NCBI GenBank assembly: GCA_024734555.1
Contig: JANPWX010000081.1
Span: 3,000,825 to 3,064,824, forward strand
Length of the DNA: 64,000 nucleotides
Origin: Trochalopteron elliotii
Taxonomy: Eukaryota; Chordata; Aves; Passeriformes; Leiothrichidae
Direction of reading: 5' to 3'
Positions 1 through 14,400 of the stretch are shown here, piece after piece. The stretch's first letter is position 1, and the number at the start of each line of letters is the position of its first letter. The notes below the pieces were generated by a model. It had not been told where the DNA came from and made no database searches. It worked only from the letters and a program-made list of their open reading frames with translations. Both the position numbers and the translations under genes were made by a program.

Positions 1-2939
1 TATCTGACAGTCTCCTCCAACTGGAACTAAACACATTTTAACATTGACTTACAATGTCTTCTGAATCTTATAAGAAAGTATTAAATTACAGGACACATTT
101 TGCAGTGCAAAGATAAAGCAAACATATGACATAAATGTAGAAAAAAATACTTATGGTTTATGTGATTATTTATTTCCAGTTAAGCTGAAGAAACTTTTCA
201 GAAAAACCCCAATCTGTTGTTTACCAAATTTCAGAGAATAAAAGCATTAATCAAACAGTGTGTAACTGCAGCATTACAAAAACCCTTACTTTTTTTATGA
301 AATACATTACAGTGTCCTAAGATCCTACTCCAAATAATGCCGGACTTTTCAAATGAAAAACTGTTCAAGAATATGATAGGGCTACTTTGAAAATTGAATC
401 TTTTGTCCTTGGTAAAGAAGATTATTGCATGGAAAATCACCTCAAATATTCAATTATTTTAATTTTTGCAGAGAACAGAAATTACAGGTATTTTGCTCTA
501 ATTTACTGCCACTCACAGATTTTCAAACATCTCTTCAGAAGACTGTGGATAAATAATCAATGAAGGAGGAAGTAGAAAGAAGTAAGTATTTAGAATTTTC
601 AAGTATAGTTGTTATGCCTCTCAAGAAAAATTTCAAACATGACTGCACGAAAATAAATGCTGAAGTTTGCTACATATAGTTAAAACTTTGTAAAAGAAAG
701 GCCTTCTAAAATCAGGCCTTGCTCTTTTGGCTAAACAGCTAGCCTGTTAAGTTCCCATGAGAAAAGAACCATAAGAATGAGATTCAGTTTGCATAACAAT
801 CTATTCTTGTGAGAAAACCGTTTGCACCTATAAAATAAGTCTATTCCATGAGAATCCATGAGGAAAAAATGCAAACATATCTAGAAAGAAAAAAGTTTGG
901 TAGACATGTGCACTAACCATTACCAACCAATGAACTGAGTTTCAATAGACAACTAGATTCATACAGAGGGCCCTCTGATATTCCTATAAATATGAGATAT
1001 GTGAATAAAAATTTGGCTATTCAGCATGAAGAAACAAGTGTCTTTGTCTCTACTGCAACAGAGATTTTTCCTCAATGAGCAGTGGGATTTGGTTTTTAAG
1101 TTACTGACCCATCAAGAAACTTCTCAGTTATTCAGGAGGAGGAAGGGGGCTAAAAGGAAGTATGAAAATTTTACTTCTATAGAGAGAGTGCAACTATAAA
1201 ACTATACTGAACACCATTAGAACTTTTACATGACTCCACATGCATTCAGTATGCCAAGCCAAATTTACAATGTTTTTTGTGAGGGAAATAAAAAAAACAC
1301 AAACCCAACCCAAAACTCACACTGTAGTTTGTCTGACTGCCTTAATATTCCTTCCAAAACAATTTTGTTAAAACTTGCACATACTTACTGAAGCATTCAG
1401 CATAAGAGTGGTTAATTCACTATTTTCATATTTTTAATCAGAAATTATGAAATGTTAAGGATCAAAACCTGAGAAAAGAAATAGAACTCTCTTTCAACAT
1501 TTACCTTTGGTTCAAAGGTACTCTTTGTTAGTCTTTATTAATTTCAATACTTAGGCCTAGACATATCATTTCTCCACTCATCTTCTAGTAAATTTTTCCA
1601 GCCCCTATATCACCAGTCTATTTTTACAGAGGCATCTATGCCAAAAACCTTGCTAAAAGTTAAAATAATTCATATTTACCACTCCAATTTTTGTTACTTT
1701 CATAAGGATCCATGAAGCAATTTAATACTCTTAGACTTCCACACAGAGATTAAAAAAGGCAGATAAAAAAAATGGAAAAAAACTTGCTAGGAAGAAGAAT
1801 TCTTAAAAACAATTTTGAGAGCATTCAGTGTTTTGGACAATGTAATTTTACCCAGACTTTCAGGATGAATAGCAACAAAAATAAAATAGAGGAAGTGTAT
1901 CACATACATAGAATAAATCTATTCAAGGCTGTGAAGATGACAAGAAATAATCTTTAGAATTTATTCTAAATCCATGAGATTAGCATATAGTTTTGTCGTT
2001 TAATGGAAATACATGCTCAGACACTGCAGTGAATGTGCAAGGTCATGAGCTATCTGTATTTTGAATAAAAGACATCTTGGCAGCAAAACATGCTGGAGCC
2101 TCAGAAATCCCAGTATTAAAGCCAGCCATGACATAGTGAAGACATAAAAATCCTTTGTCCTTCTTGCCAAGTATCAAGTGCTTCTCTAGTAGGTTTTTTT
2201 AACTGATAAAAATAAGTGTAGGAGACAACATGTGTCATTACAATTAGAAACAAAAATTTCAAAAGATAATTAGAAAAAAGAATAGATCATCTTTTAAGAG
2301 GCAAGTGATATTTATTGGGAAATTAAGACAAAATGTAAATCTTTTATGTACCTTCTTCAATAAATTAATAGTGTATGGTGATAACTGAGCTAAATTAAGA
2401 CCTGTATTTGTCATTAAACTACCTGCTGCTCAATTGCTGTGCTTTAGAAAAATAGGAAGGCACAACTAAACTTTTTTCATTATTGGTTTTGGTATTAACA
2501 ACACAGCTTATATTCAGCAGATTCATTATTTTATTCAGTTTCAGCACTTTATTAATTGTTCATGGAATTAAACAAATTATAAATCAGTAAATGTATTTTC
2601 TGTGAAACTTTCAACTACAAGTTAAGGCCTTTTGCTGCTATTTCAGCAGACTGCAAAAATTATACTGTCCAACATGTTGCAGCAGAGATAGCTTTTAGCT
2701 TTTATATAAAAACTGACCACGATTGCAGTAACTGGAGCTCATTACTTCTCATTTTTTGTTTCACTTGCAGTCACCAAATTAAATCTAATCGAACTTCGCC
2801 TAGGTGATCCAAAACCTCACAAAAATTTCCACAAAAAAAAAAAAATACAATGAACAATAAAAAGTATGCACTAAAGCAAAACTCATCCTTGGAAAGTAAA
2901 GAAGAAAATTCCATTAAAAATTATTTGTATATCTAAAAT
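1..2939. other. Unique AT-rich intron sequence, no gene seen
   Basis: No recognisable repeat, exon or RNA gene. Short chance frames (for example 1772-1957) have no family resemblance. Confidence 0.6.
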
Positions 2940-3084
2940 TTGGTGGATATGACCCCAAGCAGCATGATCCAACTTTGAAGCTAGATCTATCTTTGAGGTA
3001 GGCCCTGCTGTGAGCAGGAGGTTGGATAGGCTGACCTCCAGAGGAAGTTTCCATGTAACCAAAAAAAAAAAAAAAAAAAAAAAA
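2940..3084 (+). mobile_element. CR1 LINE 3' end fragment followed by a 24-base A run
   Basis: The stretch around 3000-3050 (gccctgctgtgagcagga, then ggttggataggctgacctcc) is typical of the 3' untranslated end of avian CR1 in sense orientation. The element is heavily 5' truncated, about 120 bp. The usual short CR1 terminal repeat (attctatg-like) is missing; the match fades and 24 adenines follow at 3061-3084. CR1 does not normally make poly-A tails, so the A run may be a later expansion. Confidence 0.7.
3061..3084. repeat. Poly-A tract
   Basis: 24 consecutive adenines directly after the CR1 3' fragment. Confidence 0.97.
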
Positions 3085-4549
3085 GCAGAACTAAATTAGA
3101 AGTGCAAGTGCATCCTTATTAAGCTTTCTACCAGAATGTAACATGAATTTGTATCAATTTTAGGAAGAAGGACAGAATTTTATATACCATGGGCTTAAAG
3201 AGATTGATGCTAGAAATCAATTTTCTCAACAATATTTCCCATTGAATATGGATTTATTAGCAATTGGCTTATCACATTCTATTACCAAGCTCTTTTTTTG
3301 CAATGTATGACAGATAAAAATCTTTTGTCCAGGCTAAATAAGATCACTGGGTCATGAGTTCTTGCCTGGGTCATGTTTTTATTTTTACTTACATACAGCG
3401 TATTTCTGTCAAAATGGTCGACTTAAAATTTTCACACATGGAGAGAGGAAGAAGAGTCCTGTGACACAGAAATCTCTTTGACATCATGAAAACCAAGAAA
3501 ATTCAAACTGAGAACTCAAACATCCAGCCACTGCTGTTTACTGAGAGTACTGTAGATTCAACTAAAATGCAAGAAAAATTTCAATAAAAACTTGAAATGT
3601 ATATTAAAAAATAATATTTTAAAATTATACAACTTGCAGCAAATTTACATATTAAAAAATTGTCCAAATGCTGTTAAAATATTTTAAAGCCTTAAAGAAT
3701 GTCTAATATAGTGGATAAATCCTTAATATTAGTAAATTGGAGAAGTTCTACAATTAAGTAATTTAATTTTGGACTTCAACTGCTTCAGTCAACATGAAAA
3801 AGGCCTCTACTGGTTACAACAGAAGATACTTATTTCAATGTAGGGAAAGTTATTAATTATCACAAGATAAAGACTGGATATTCAGAATATTCTTGTATGT
3901 TGTAAAGAGCCATAATATTGATGTATTTAATTTTTGTTCTCTTCGAGTATGGTTTGCAATAAAGCCTTTAAACATGACATCAACTGCACTTGGGTTGTAA
4001 AAATTCACCAAAACCTGAAATAGTGGAGTGGTTTTGTCACAGCTTTTCTGTAAACAGTGTTTGTCTTAGTGTGTAGCTTGTTCAGCACACATGAGTTTAT
4101 TTGGCACCAGAATCACATAACTTACTGCTTTTCCCAAATACTACTGAAAAAATAGCAAGTACTTTGCTTTTATTCCATAATAAACAGAAACATCTTAGTA
4201 AGAATAAGAATCGCTTCTTTTCAAATTTGTGACCTCCTGCTCATGAAAATGCTCGTCAGCATTGTAGTGATTATGATTGATGTCCCTTATATAAGGGAGA
4301 CTCCTAGGTGTAATACAAAGACAGTACTACAAAGATAATGCTTCCTACACCAGTTCATCAGCCCATACACCTGGTGAGAGAACCCTCTTTGTTGATTTAG
4401 CTCTCATTACAGAGTGATAACCACACTGTTTTGTTTTGCTTGTATCCTGAAAAACCTTAGCAACATCTCAGATATTACAGCTGGGTTAAATTTCAATTAT
4501 TTAAACCAACTTAGTTCATCCTCTTAGAACAGCAGACTCTGGCAAATAT

Positions 4550-5440
4550 CCCCCTTTAGTGGGGGAGAAGCCTTAATTCCTACGTGATCATTTTGGGATT
4601 TTCCACAGTTTCTAACACATCAGTAATGCTTCCATCTCTGCTGTTGGATGACTCTATCCTGCACCTCCACAGAGATGGCAGATCAAAGCACTTCACTTGC
4701 ACACCACAAACATTGTTATGCTGCTCCCAAGCTTTTCTCTAGTGAGCCTGGTTTACCCTTTTCCCCATCCAAAACCCATTTAAAGCTCTTTCATTGAGTC
4801 CTGCTAACTTCTGCACAAAGATCCTTCCTCCCATTTGAGACAAATGGGAAATCAAAAATCCAAAATCCTGCTGGTGACACCCAGCTTGGATTCAAGTATT
4901 GATCTGCAGTTTCTCCCCTCATCATTCTCTGTGCCTGAAAGGATAGAGGAAAACATTTCTTGTGCCTCTGATCCCCTATTTAGTTACCTCAAAGACCTGA
5001 AGTGTCTCTTGATTGCCCTTGGACATTTTGCTGCAGTTTTATCACTGCCTACCTGAAACATCAGTAATGGAAAGTAATCTGAGAGTTATTCCAGGGTAGG
5101 AAACATTCTTCTTCACGTTTGCAACCCCAGGCCCTAGAGAGGCAACAGGCTTCCCTACAAAGTAGGTAGTGTGTGCATTTTGTACCTTCTTTTCCCTGTC
5201 AGAAGTGAGTTTCCAGTGACAATTACTCCTCTTTTTTCCTTTATGGAAGCAGTTAGGACACAGGACATAGACTGACTTAACCTCGATGACACCACCAAGG
5301 TAGATGAAGCATTGTGCTGGTAATCGCTCACTTCCATTTGTGGAGCCTCATAATGATTATGCCAGGGCACCTCAGGAGGTGGGGCAGTCACCAGGATTGC
5401 TGTGGACTGTGTCAGCACCAGAGCAACTCACCTTGGTGAG
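4550..5440 (-). mobile_element. Ancient CR1-type LINE relic, ORF1 esterase (SGNH) domain
   Basis: On the minus strand, broken translations recall the esterase-like domain of CR1 ORF1. Near 5200-5240 there is a KRGVIVTGNSLLTG segment resembling the usual RVVVVGDSLLRG nucleophile motif. Next, at about 5100-5160, comes EACCLSRAWG, resembling REVCCLPGA. At about 4990-5055 follows GSDKTAAKCPRAIKRHFRSL, resembling the GTNDTA..AIKRDYRAL block. Spacing and order agree with the family. Stops and frameshifts interrupt it, and the nucleophile position reads Asn for Asp-Ser context, so it is a dead relic. Limits are approximate, and assignment to a precise CR1 subfamily needs a repeat library. Confidence 0.75.
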
Positions 5441-8400
5441 TGATTTTTTTTCAGTAAGATTCCTTTTAGTTTACCACTTGCTGAGTTTCATTTGCAAACC
5501 GCATATTTTTAATGGGAAGCCAATTTAGTAGGACTGGCACAGCCACTTGGAATAAAAAACAAAAAACATTTGATCAAAGGCACTGAATTCTGTCTCACTT
5601 AAAGACATAGAGAGCTATCCAGAAGTCTTAATATAGTTATTTCAAACTAGTAACAAACCATTCCTTTAATGATGCTCATGAAGTGAATATCTCACTCTCA
5701 TCTTTTGCTGCTGTCAAGGGATATTTTGGTGGAAACATAGCTCAGATACAGGTCCTGTTTGTAGGAGAAGAGTAAGAAATTCCTGTAACACCTATGAAGC
5801 ATAAAATACTGTCTTGTGGCCTCGTGTACCTTTAAAAGCAGTGGCTATTGCTTTGATGCACAAATATTTTCTGCTTGTTTTCCTTGGGGTGCTTACATTT
5901 CAGTGCTTAAAAATGACATATGCATATACTCTTCTATGGTTACGTGAGAGTTGGTTGGAAAAAGCTCCATAATAAATAATAATCTGTCACCTTTATTGTG
6001 ATTACATTTTGAGGCATGTTATAAGTGAGCTTGTCATAGTCTCAAGACTCATTATAGGTCAAAACAGCAATATATGTAATCCACAGTCACTCTGACAACA
6101 TATATGAGGGTTTGTGTTCTGTATAGGGATTTTATTTCTCTTCTGGAGTCATAACGGTGAGAATTTACATCTCATATGTTATTCTACCAGAAGTATATTG
6201 GGGGAGTATGATCCCTAAAGTCGTATCAACTCTGTTGTTCTTGCAAGCATTATGAACAATAGGGGTTCAGTTTTAAACTCTTCAGATATGAGATGCCAGA
6301 GGGCTTTTCAGATCTCAGTTACTACATTTGCAGATACATCACTTTAATGTTGTTGTTATCAACTCTCATAGCTCTTTAATCAGCACATCAAAATACTCCT
6401 AAGACCCAGAGCTACTTCTTCCCATAAGAACAAGAGCTCACAAACAGAGTATGGCTGGTGTTTTTCAGAACCCTATGACTGTGTTAGGTCAGTTATGATC
6501 TGGTTTCCAGATCACTCAGTGACACCAGTCTGACACCTTCCTAAACTTGATATTCAGATTATGAACCAGCTGCACACTTTGATACATGACATCATTGTAG
6601 TAGAGAAAACACACTTATTTATCTCCAAGCTGACCATCCCTTCTTCATTAGAACCTCTCTTAAGTCTTCAGTTTGCAGATGACTTTCATGATATATGTAA
6701 TTCATGAACACTTGTTAATATGAAACTATAATTACTTCACATAACTACTCCACAGTATTAAATTTCCACACACAAAACCCCTCTCGTGCATCTCAAATTT
6801 TTATTGCACTGTTTAAAATTTGTAATCTCCAAAAACCTAAATTTACAAATCCCACAGTTTAAAAAGAGTCTAACATATATAACATATATATTAAAAAAAG
6901 GCTATTAAAAGACTGGGGGGGGGGGGGGACACGCACACTTTTTATTTCTTTTTGATTTTTGTTTCAGGGAAAACTAACATAATAAATCAATATGATAACA
7001 TTCAAGGTTAATAATATATAATGTGCCTTGTAAACAGCTGAATTAAATGGGTTGTTTTCAGAAAATACCCAGGGGATACCAAGGTTGCAGAAGAAAGCAA
7101 CTCTGAAATCTCAGGATTATAGTACACTCTCTAAAATGTATTACAGCCTTACACTCTGATATTTTTACGAGTTCTCACAATTCAGAATTATGGTGAGTAC
7201 CCTGAGTATTGTATTTTTCTTAAAATTATGAGTTAGTATTTCTATTTTTTTTTTAGTTTTAAAAAAAATCTGGTCACAATCACTAAGTCATGTCTGAGAT
7301 AATGCCAGAAAGACCACAAATCTTACTGTACCCACAAACCTGTTAAACCTTCCACAAGTGCTAAACACTCAGAGAAAATATACAGATTTTATAAAGGTCA
7401 CAGAAGTGAAAACAGGAACCCTTGCTGATCACTGTTTAACACAAACTATTAAATATTATCTGCTATAATATCTTTGTAAGGTTTTGAATAGAGTGGGAAA
7501 TGAGCAGCGCATAAGATATTGAATATTAATTAATTAATTCGTCAACAAGCTGAAAAGCAGGTATTTCTCTTGACATCAAGTTCTTAAAAAATTGACACTT
7601 TTTCATTAAGCCCACTTCAAAGAGGAAAATAAAAACTGAGTTCCACCTGCAGTATCTCAAACCATTAGGATGCTGAGAATGAATCTCAGCTTTTAACTAC
7701 AATTGAATAATTTAAATTGTATTGTACTATTCTTTCTAATTTGACATAAGATATAATAAAATATATTATTTAAGAGTGATCATGTCCTGAAAACCTCAAA
7801 TTTTTAAAAAATTGTGTTCCATATCTATCTATTTTTGCATTTCTTTAGAGTAGTCTTTTTGTTTCAGCGGACTACAGTGGACATTGCGAGTGCTTAAATG
7901 AGAAGTTTAGTCCTTTTACATAGAGCTGTTAGTGAATTAGTCTAATTAACATTAGACCTGTTAGTCTGACACTGCTGCATTGGCTCACTTAATCATTCTT
8001 TACCATGAGGAGAATTCAGCCTGAGAATGCAACGAAATATGACTGCCATTGCTGGTAACTTCCATTTCACCTGAATGTGTTTGAATGGCCTCAAACAAGC
8101 AACACCAAGGGATGATGACAGCTTGTAGCTGAAAGAGACATGGAAATCATGTCTGGAAGGCACATCAGCAGGGTGATGGGAGAGAAAAAGCTCTTACAAA
8201 GATAAAACAGTTTCATGGATACTAAAATGTTTAACAAAAACATAAATAAATAATGTAGCTAATAGAAACAGTAATATTTGTATGAATATATAGCAATTTT
8301 CAGTGTCTGTAATGAAAACCAGTCTTAAGAGAAATGTAAGTTTTCTGGAAAACAATTCATGCTCCAGCTGGTATTAGAATGGGCTCTGAATTAAGCCACT

Positions 8401-11400
8401 GATAACAAAAGAACATATCCCTAAAAAGCTGACTTCAGCTTGGAAGAGAAGTGGAGAGAGTCATAAAAAGAGGCTGCTATAGAAGATGAACCAGCAGAGG
8501 ACATGAATTTTAGGTACTTTGTTGATCATGAAACAACCTTCCAGAATATTCTCTAGGTCCCAGCAGATCACCCCAAAGCATTTCCCCATCTTCATTAACT
8601 CTTAAAGCAAAGCTAACTTTCACAGACTTCCCATCAGACTTTGGTAGGTGCTACCTTGGGCGCTGTGACACTGAGTTACAGTGTCAATTTCCTCTCTGTG
8701 GATCAGTTTCTCATGCAACACACCTACCCTTAACTCCTCTCCCCCACCTTCCCAGTCTCTTCATTATGCTAGTAAGAGACAACTTCACATCTTTATGCCA
8801 CAATCTTTCCAGCTATCAGCTCAGATTTCCTGCATCTGAGGCAATCAATTTACAATTCCTCCCTAAATCCCAGTCCCAGTCTATTCAACGTTATTTCAGC
8901 TGGCATCCCAATCCTTCTACTCCCTTTGTTACTGCACCTTTTGGTCCATCTCCAATTTTCTTTTTACAAACAGAAACAAACAGTTATTTTTCAAGATGAT
9001 GGTTGGATTTAACATAGCACAGAAAAGATATATGCACACACTGACACAGTTTGCAGCAGTAGAGAGCTGTTATCACAAGGAAACAGCTACTGAAGAAGAA
9101 AAAAAACAAATCAACAACAAGTAAAAAAGAACAACAATGACAACAGAAAAGAAAATGTCCTTTGTACCTGGAAAAAAATGCCACCAGAGTTTTTGCAAAG
9201 CCATTCTCCATTATTTCAGGTACTAAAACAGTAAAAACGCTATCTGGAAGAGTGTCCTGTTCTTAGATTTCCATAACTATCAATTCCATAAGAATAAGCG
9301 GTATTGTTTTTCTGGGCATGGAGTCCTTTTGTCAATTTTTCAACACTTCACTACAGACACAACTTTTCTGCCTTTTATTTTTTTTTACTTTCAGCCAATT
9401 TTCCATTCCTCTTATCATTTTCTGTCCTCATAAACAAGCTGTTGGTTAGCTAAGGGAGGCAGTCCGGCCAGATGACTGAATGTGCAAGCATTTTAATGAT
9501 GGTTACAAGTAGCAAGCAGTGTCGCCTTGACACCTAATTAGATGAGCTCTTAACCCTGCCCTAGGTTCATTTTGAACCCCATGCAGAAACCAGTTGCATC
9601 CCCATCTTTCACACTGCACCTGACAAAGACCACAACCTGCCTTTCTCTTATCCCTATACCAGAGATGTACAGCAGTTTTAGTTTTCATTTGGGAACCTGC
9701 TCCTTTTTCACAAGATTCTCAATACAAGTTGCATTTCAATAGGGATCAACAAAAGCTTTGTGGCTTCCTGCATCCTATTGAAAGTCCAATGTTCACCTAT
9801 GGCAAAGCATGATGTACAAAGGACATGCAGAATTGCTCCCTGCAAGCCATAATTATTATAGAGAAGACAGAAATACAAATTATGTAAAAGGAGTAAATTG
9901 AAAATAATCTGAGAACTTTACTGCTCACTGCCTAGTGAATGTTTGGCAATATTCATAACTTACTTCAGGCATGCCCACTTCACTGAATTTTACTTCCTCA
10001 GATCTCAGTAAAGCACCATGGTGTCCAGTGGAACAGGAAAGGCCAGGAAATCTGGCAGTGGCCAGACCATGCAATAAAGACAGAGGCAATTTTGTATCTG
10101 TCAAAGCAGCTACGGCAGGAAGCTTGCCAGTGAACAATATGGGGGGAAAAAAAAGAGGAAAAACTGTTTTCCTCAGATCATTAGTTAGATTGTGTTTTGG
10201 CCAGCTGCAAGAGAAAATCTGCTGCTATGGATCTCTCAACTGTTTTCACCTTTTTTCATAGTTTCTTAACTAGAGAGCATATTAGCACTTTACAGATAAA
10301 CTTTCAATAATTTGGAAATGGATTCCGTAGCTACAGGATAAGGATTCAAATCAAGCTGAGTCTCAGGGCTGCAGTTAAAAGCACAGCTAGCTCAGTTGAA
10401 GTTCAAATTTCAAAACATAAAGATTTCATAAAACTGAAACCTAGATGTCAGGCCAGCTGAACCCTTAGGGTTTGTGCTCTAATCTTCTCTTTTTCTTCTA
10501 ATTCCAAGGCAGGCAACTCCTAAAAGTTAGATAAATTAAAAGCAAAAGTGTGAGTTTACTGAATCCCTGGTAAATCTTAATCCAAATGTGCTTTCATTGA
10601 TATAAAACTTATCTTTTAAATTCTAAAGCATTTCAATGTATACTTAAATACATTTAAATAATACAAGAAATGCTTTACAGGGACTAAAAGCAAAGCAAGG
10701 AAACTAAGGAAAAACAACAGCTGTCAATTCTTTAGCTTAAACAGAAGCAGAAAAAAAAGAGCAATATGCTTTCCCACCCTGTTAAAATGGTTGTGCATCA
10801 CCTTCAGTACAATGTACAGTGGGACAGAGAAGGAGCCCTGAAGTGTACTCTACGATTTTGTTTGAAATGCTTAAAAAAAACCCAAAACCTCAAACCAAAA
10901 CCCAAACCTGAAATCATTTGCATTGTGCTATGTTCACTGCAACATTAGAAGTATAGAGAGAGACCAATTAGACAGAACAGAATGACAAACTTTCTACTTG
11001 TACTTCCTGCACTCCTTGGATTTGGCATATAAGGACACACTTTCCCTTTCCCCTTCAGTGTTTACCAACTCCAGGCACCTGGATATGGTGAATTTATTTT
11101 AAGAATGAGTTACAGCCAGAAGCACTACTATAAAGCTGCATGGAAACACTACTGCACCCACTGGAGCTACATTTTTTGGTTATTTTTTTTTTCAAGGGGG
11201 AAAAGTATTTTACTGATAGAAAATCTTCCATATCTTGTAATGCCTCAGTATTCCATGTGTTATTACAGTACATATGGTTAACATAATCTTAGATGACAAC
11301 CTCATTAGTACTATAAATAGAGAGAAATGGTAATTTTTAAAGATTTTTTGACATTTTACATCTTAACCCATTTTTAACTGCCTTTAACTACAGCTAGTCG

Positions 11401-14400
11401 TTTTTTTTCCTATCTTTGACATCCAAGGTGGAGAATGTGTGGGGGTTTTATGGTTTTATTTGTTTGGGTTTTTTTACAGTAAAGGACTTCCTTTGAACAG
11501 GGCAAAATGAAAGGGTAATTTTTCTGCCAAACAGCTTTGCAGGTCTTGAGAAATATCTGGCATTTGTTAAAAAATGTCTGGCAAACTGCTCTGCTATTTC
11601 ACTGATCTGGAGCAGGGAGATTAGGCAGGAGGGAGTTCCACTCCTTTTTACAGCAGATGTGGCTTTTCACATACCTATGAAAATTGTTCAAATTTCCAAA
11701 ATAGAGGTTCAAAACTATAAATTTTAAAGGCTTACCACATTTTTAAGACAAGACAAGCAGCTAAACTTCTCAAAACCTCATTAAACACCCTACCATCCAG
11801 CAACATAAAGAAACTAATTGCTTACTGTCCCAAGACTCCATAAGCTTAACAAGGCTTTTCTTGGCATTTTTGTGTCCTTCCTGGCAGCTCTGAGCCAGAC
11901 TGTAACTAGGTGGAAAGCCATGAGCAGAAAGTGTGCTTCCCACCCATCTTCCAACACCCAGGCCAAACTGAGAAGGATGCTCCATTTCAACTGGCCAAGT
12001 AGACAAAGACAGCAGGGAAAGGAGATGTGGTGGAAGAACATGGTGAAACACAAAATTTGGAACAAGAGGAAAGAACTGACTGTTACTTTAGAGAGAACAG
12101 AAAAGAGTCAGTAGGTCATGGAGACTTTGGAAGATGGGACTGAACTGCTGGTGGGTACAGACAACCAGAGATCACTCCAGTACCTTCAATCTCATGTAAC
12201 TCTTCTGCTAGTCTGCTTTCCCTCACACACAGAGCCCCACTTTCTTCTTCCCACTTTCAAATAAGGAGACTTTAGTGAGACTTGTCAGGCTTTAGCACTC
12301 TTCCTTGTGTGATTCTTTTCCCACTCTGCACTCAGAGAAGAATGTTTACTGCTGCAAGCTGTCAGAACAGTCATGCATCATGATACAACCCTAAACTGAA
12401 TTTATTTTTTATCCCATGCCATTTCCCCAATCAGTGAACAGAATAGATCTCTTGGCATCCAGCTGGACACAAAACTCAGGTCACACAGTAATGCTGTTTT
12501 CCACAGTGCCCCTGTCTGAACTGTTGCTGAGAGTGGAAACCATGTGGCAAATGTGAAATGAAACAATAATTCTACACAGATAGTGCTGCCATGAGGGTTT
12601 GGCTTCTATCTCCTCACTTCCTGCACATTATATCATTTAAACCAGCCCCCTGAGGATTACTATTATGTGCTCTTGATCTTCTGGGTACTGAATTTGAAGA
12701 AGTGTTGAAAACTCATTGCTTCTGTTAGAATCAAAGAGGATTTCTGTCTGGAACAGATAAAGTGCTGTGTAATAAAAAATCCTCTGAACTATCAGGCACA
12801 ATGCATGACAACCATAGAATCCAGAATCAGCAAACACATTTTGTGTTTGCTTTTTAGTACTTCAGTTTCTCACCTGAAATACTGCCTCCAGAATGAAAAC
12901 TGGGGACTGTAAAGATGATGACTAATAATATTTGGGAACTACTCAAATAGAAAGTAGTAAACCCCATAGAAAATGCCAAGGGAAATTAATTTTTTTTCAT
13001 CAGTGCATGCTTTGAATAGGATGCAGTAAATAAAGCCTATGGCTACACACAGAACACTGAGTATGAAAACTATGAAGGCAGCAATCATCAAGAAAGCATT
13101 ATCCCTCCTGTGCACAGAATTAAGTTTAACTCCAAGGAGGGAGGAAAAACCAGTATGTGATTCTCTAATTAAAAACTGTGTCATTGTGCATAAGCATAGG
13201 GAAGACAAAATTAAGATTATACAAGCAGCTCTGATTCTTAAACTGCACAACTTTTAAGCATTTCATTTCTCTACTTTAACAGAGCTCTTAAGCTTTTCAG
13301 ATGTAATTTGAAAACATACACATGAACACAGCCCCCCAAAATAAACCAGATAATAATAAAATTAGAAATTAAAAACATTTTAATCCTGTGACACAGTTTG
13401 TGCAAATGTTACATCTAAGAAAACAAAATTCTTTTTACTCTAAACAATACAAGTGATAAACTGGTATTATAGCACTGAAAGGTAGAAGATGTAGAAAGAT
13501 GAGTTTCTTATTTGTGTTATGGTGGTGTGGGTGTTTGACCTTCCTAAGCAAAGAGCAGTAAATTGGATTTTCAGCACTGTGACTTCTGTTACTCTCCATA
13601 GTGAACTAGAATCTGACAGAACAAAAAAAACACAGGAGCAAGGATATTAAATTACAGGAACATCTTTCTCTATTAAAACTTTCTGTTTAAAATATGAAAG
13701 TACATTTATTTAGAGAAGATTTCCTATAACTCTCCAGAATAAAAATTTTTGTCTTTCTCAGGACTTTCAGAATCAGTGTATATACACAAAAAATATTTTC
13801 AAATAAACAGGCGAAAGACACACCTGTTATATTAATATTAGTTGGTTCTCATCACAAAGGTAATTCATATAATTGTACAGGTATGGTAAACTACAGGTTT
13901 TTTTCCTTTACATCAAAAGACTAATTAACTTTATTCTTTATATTTACTGTTATGTAAAAGCATATTACAGAAACACAGTAACATTCATACTAAGTAACTG
14001 AAATACAGTGTTACCTAAAGTTTCAGATTAAAGATTAGGCAGTTGTCTAAATCTACACATCAAACCAGTTTCAGGTTCTGTAGAATTTTCTTCAAGACCT
14101 CATGTTTGTAGAGCCATTAGGGCCTTGCTCACTGCAGCTTGTTTACATAAGGTTCATTAAATTATTTAAGAAGTTATTCCATAGCTTGTTCTGCAGAGTT
14201 TATGGTCTTTACATGAGATGATGCTCATTTATATAATGCTGGTAGTTCTATATATTGAAAATTCATTACATAGTTATCTATAGTCATTATGGTCAGCTCA
14301 TGAAACTTTTTTTTCCCCTTGCAATATGATTTCTCCTTTGGATCTTTTCCAGTAGTAACTGCAAGTAAAGCATCTGTATTTGAATACTAACACAGAGCTA

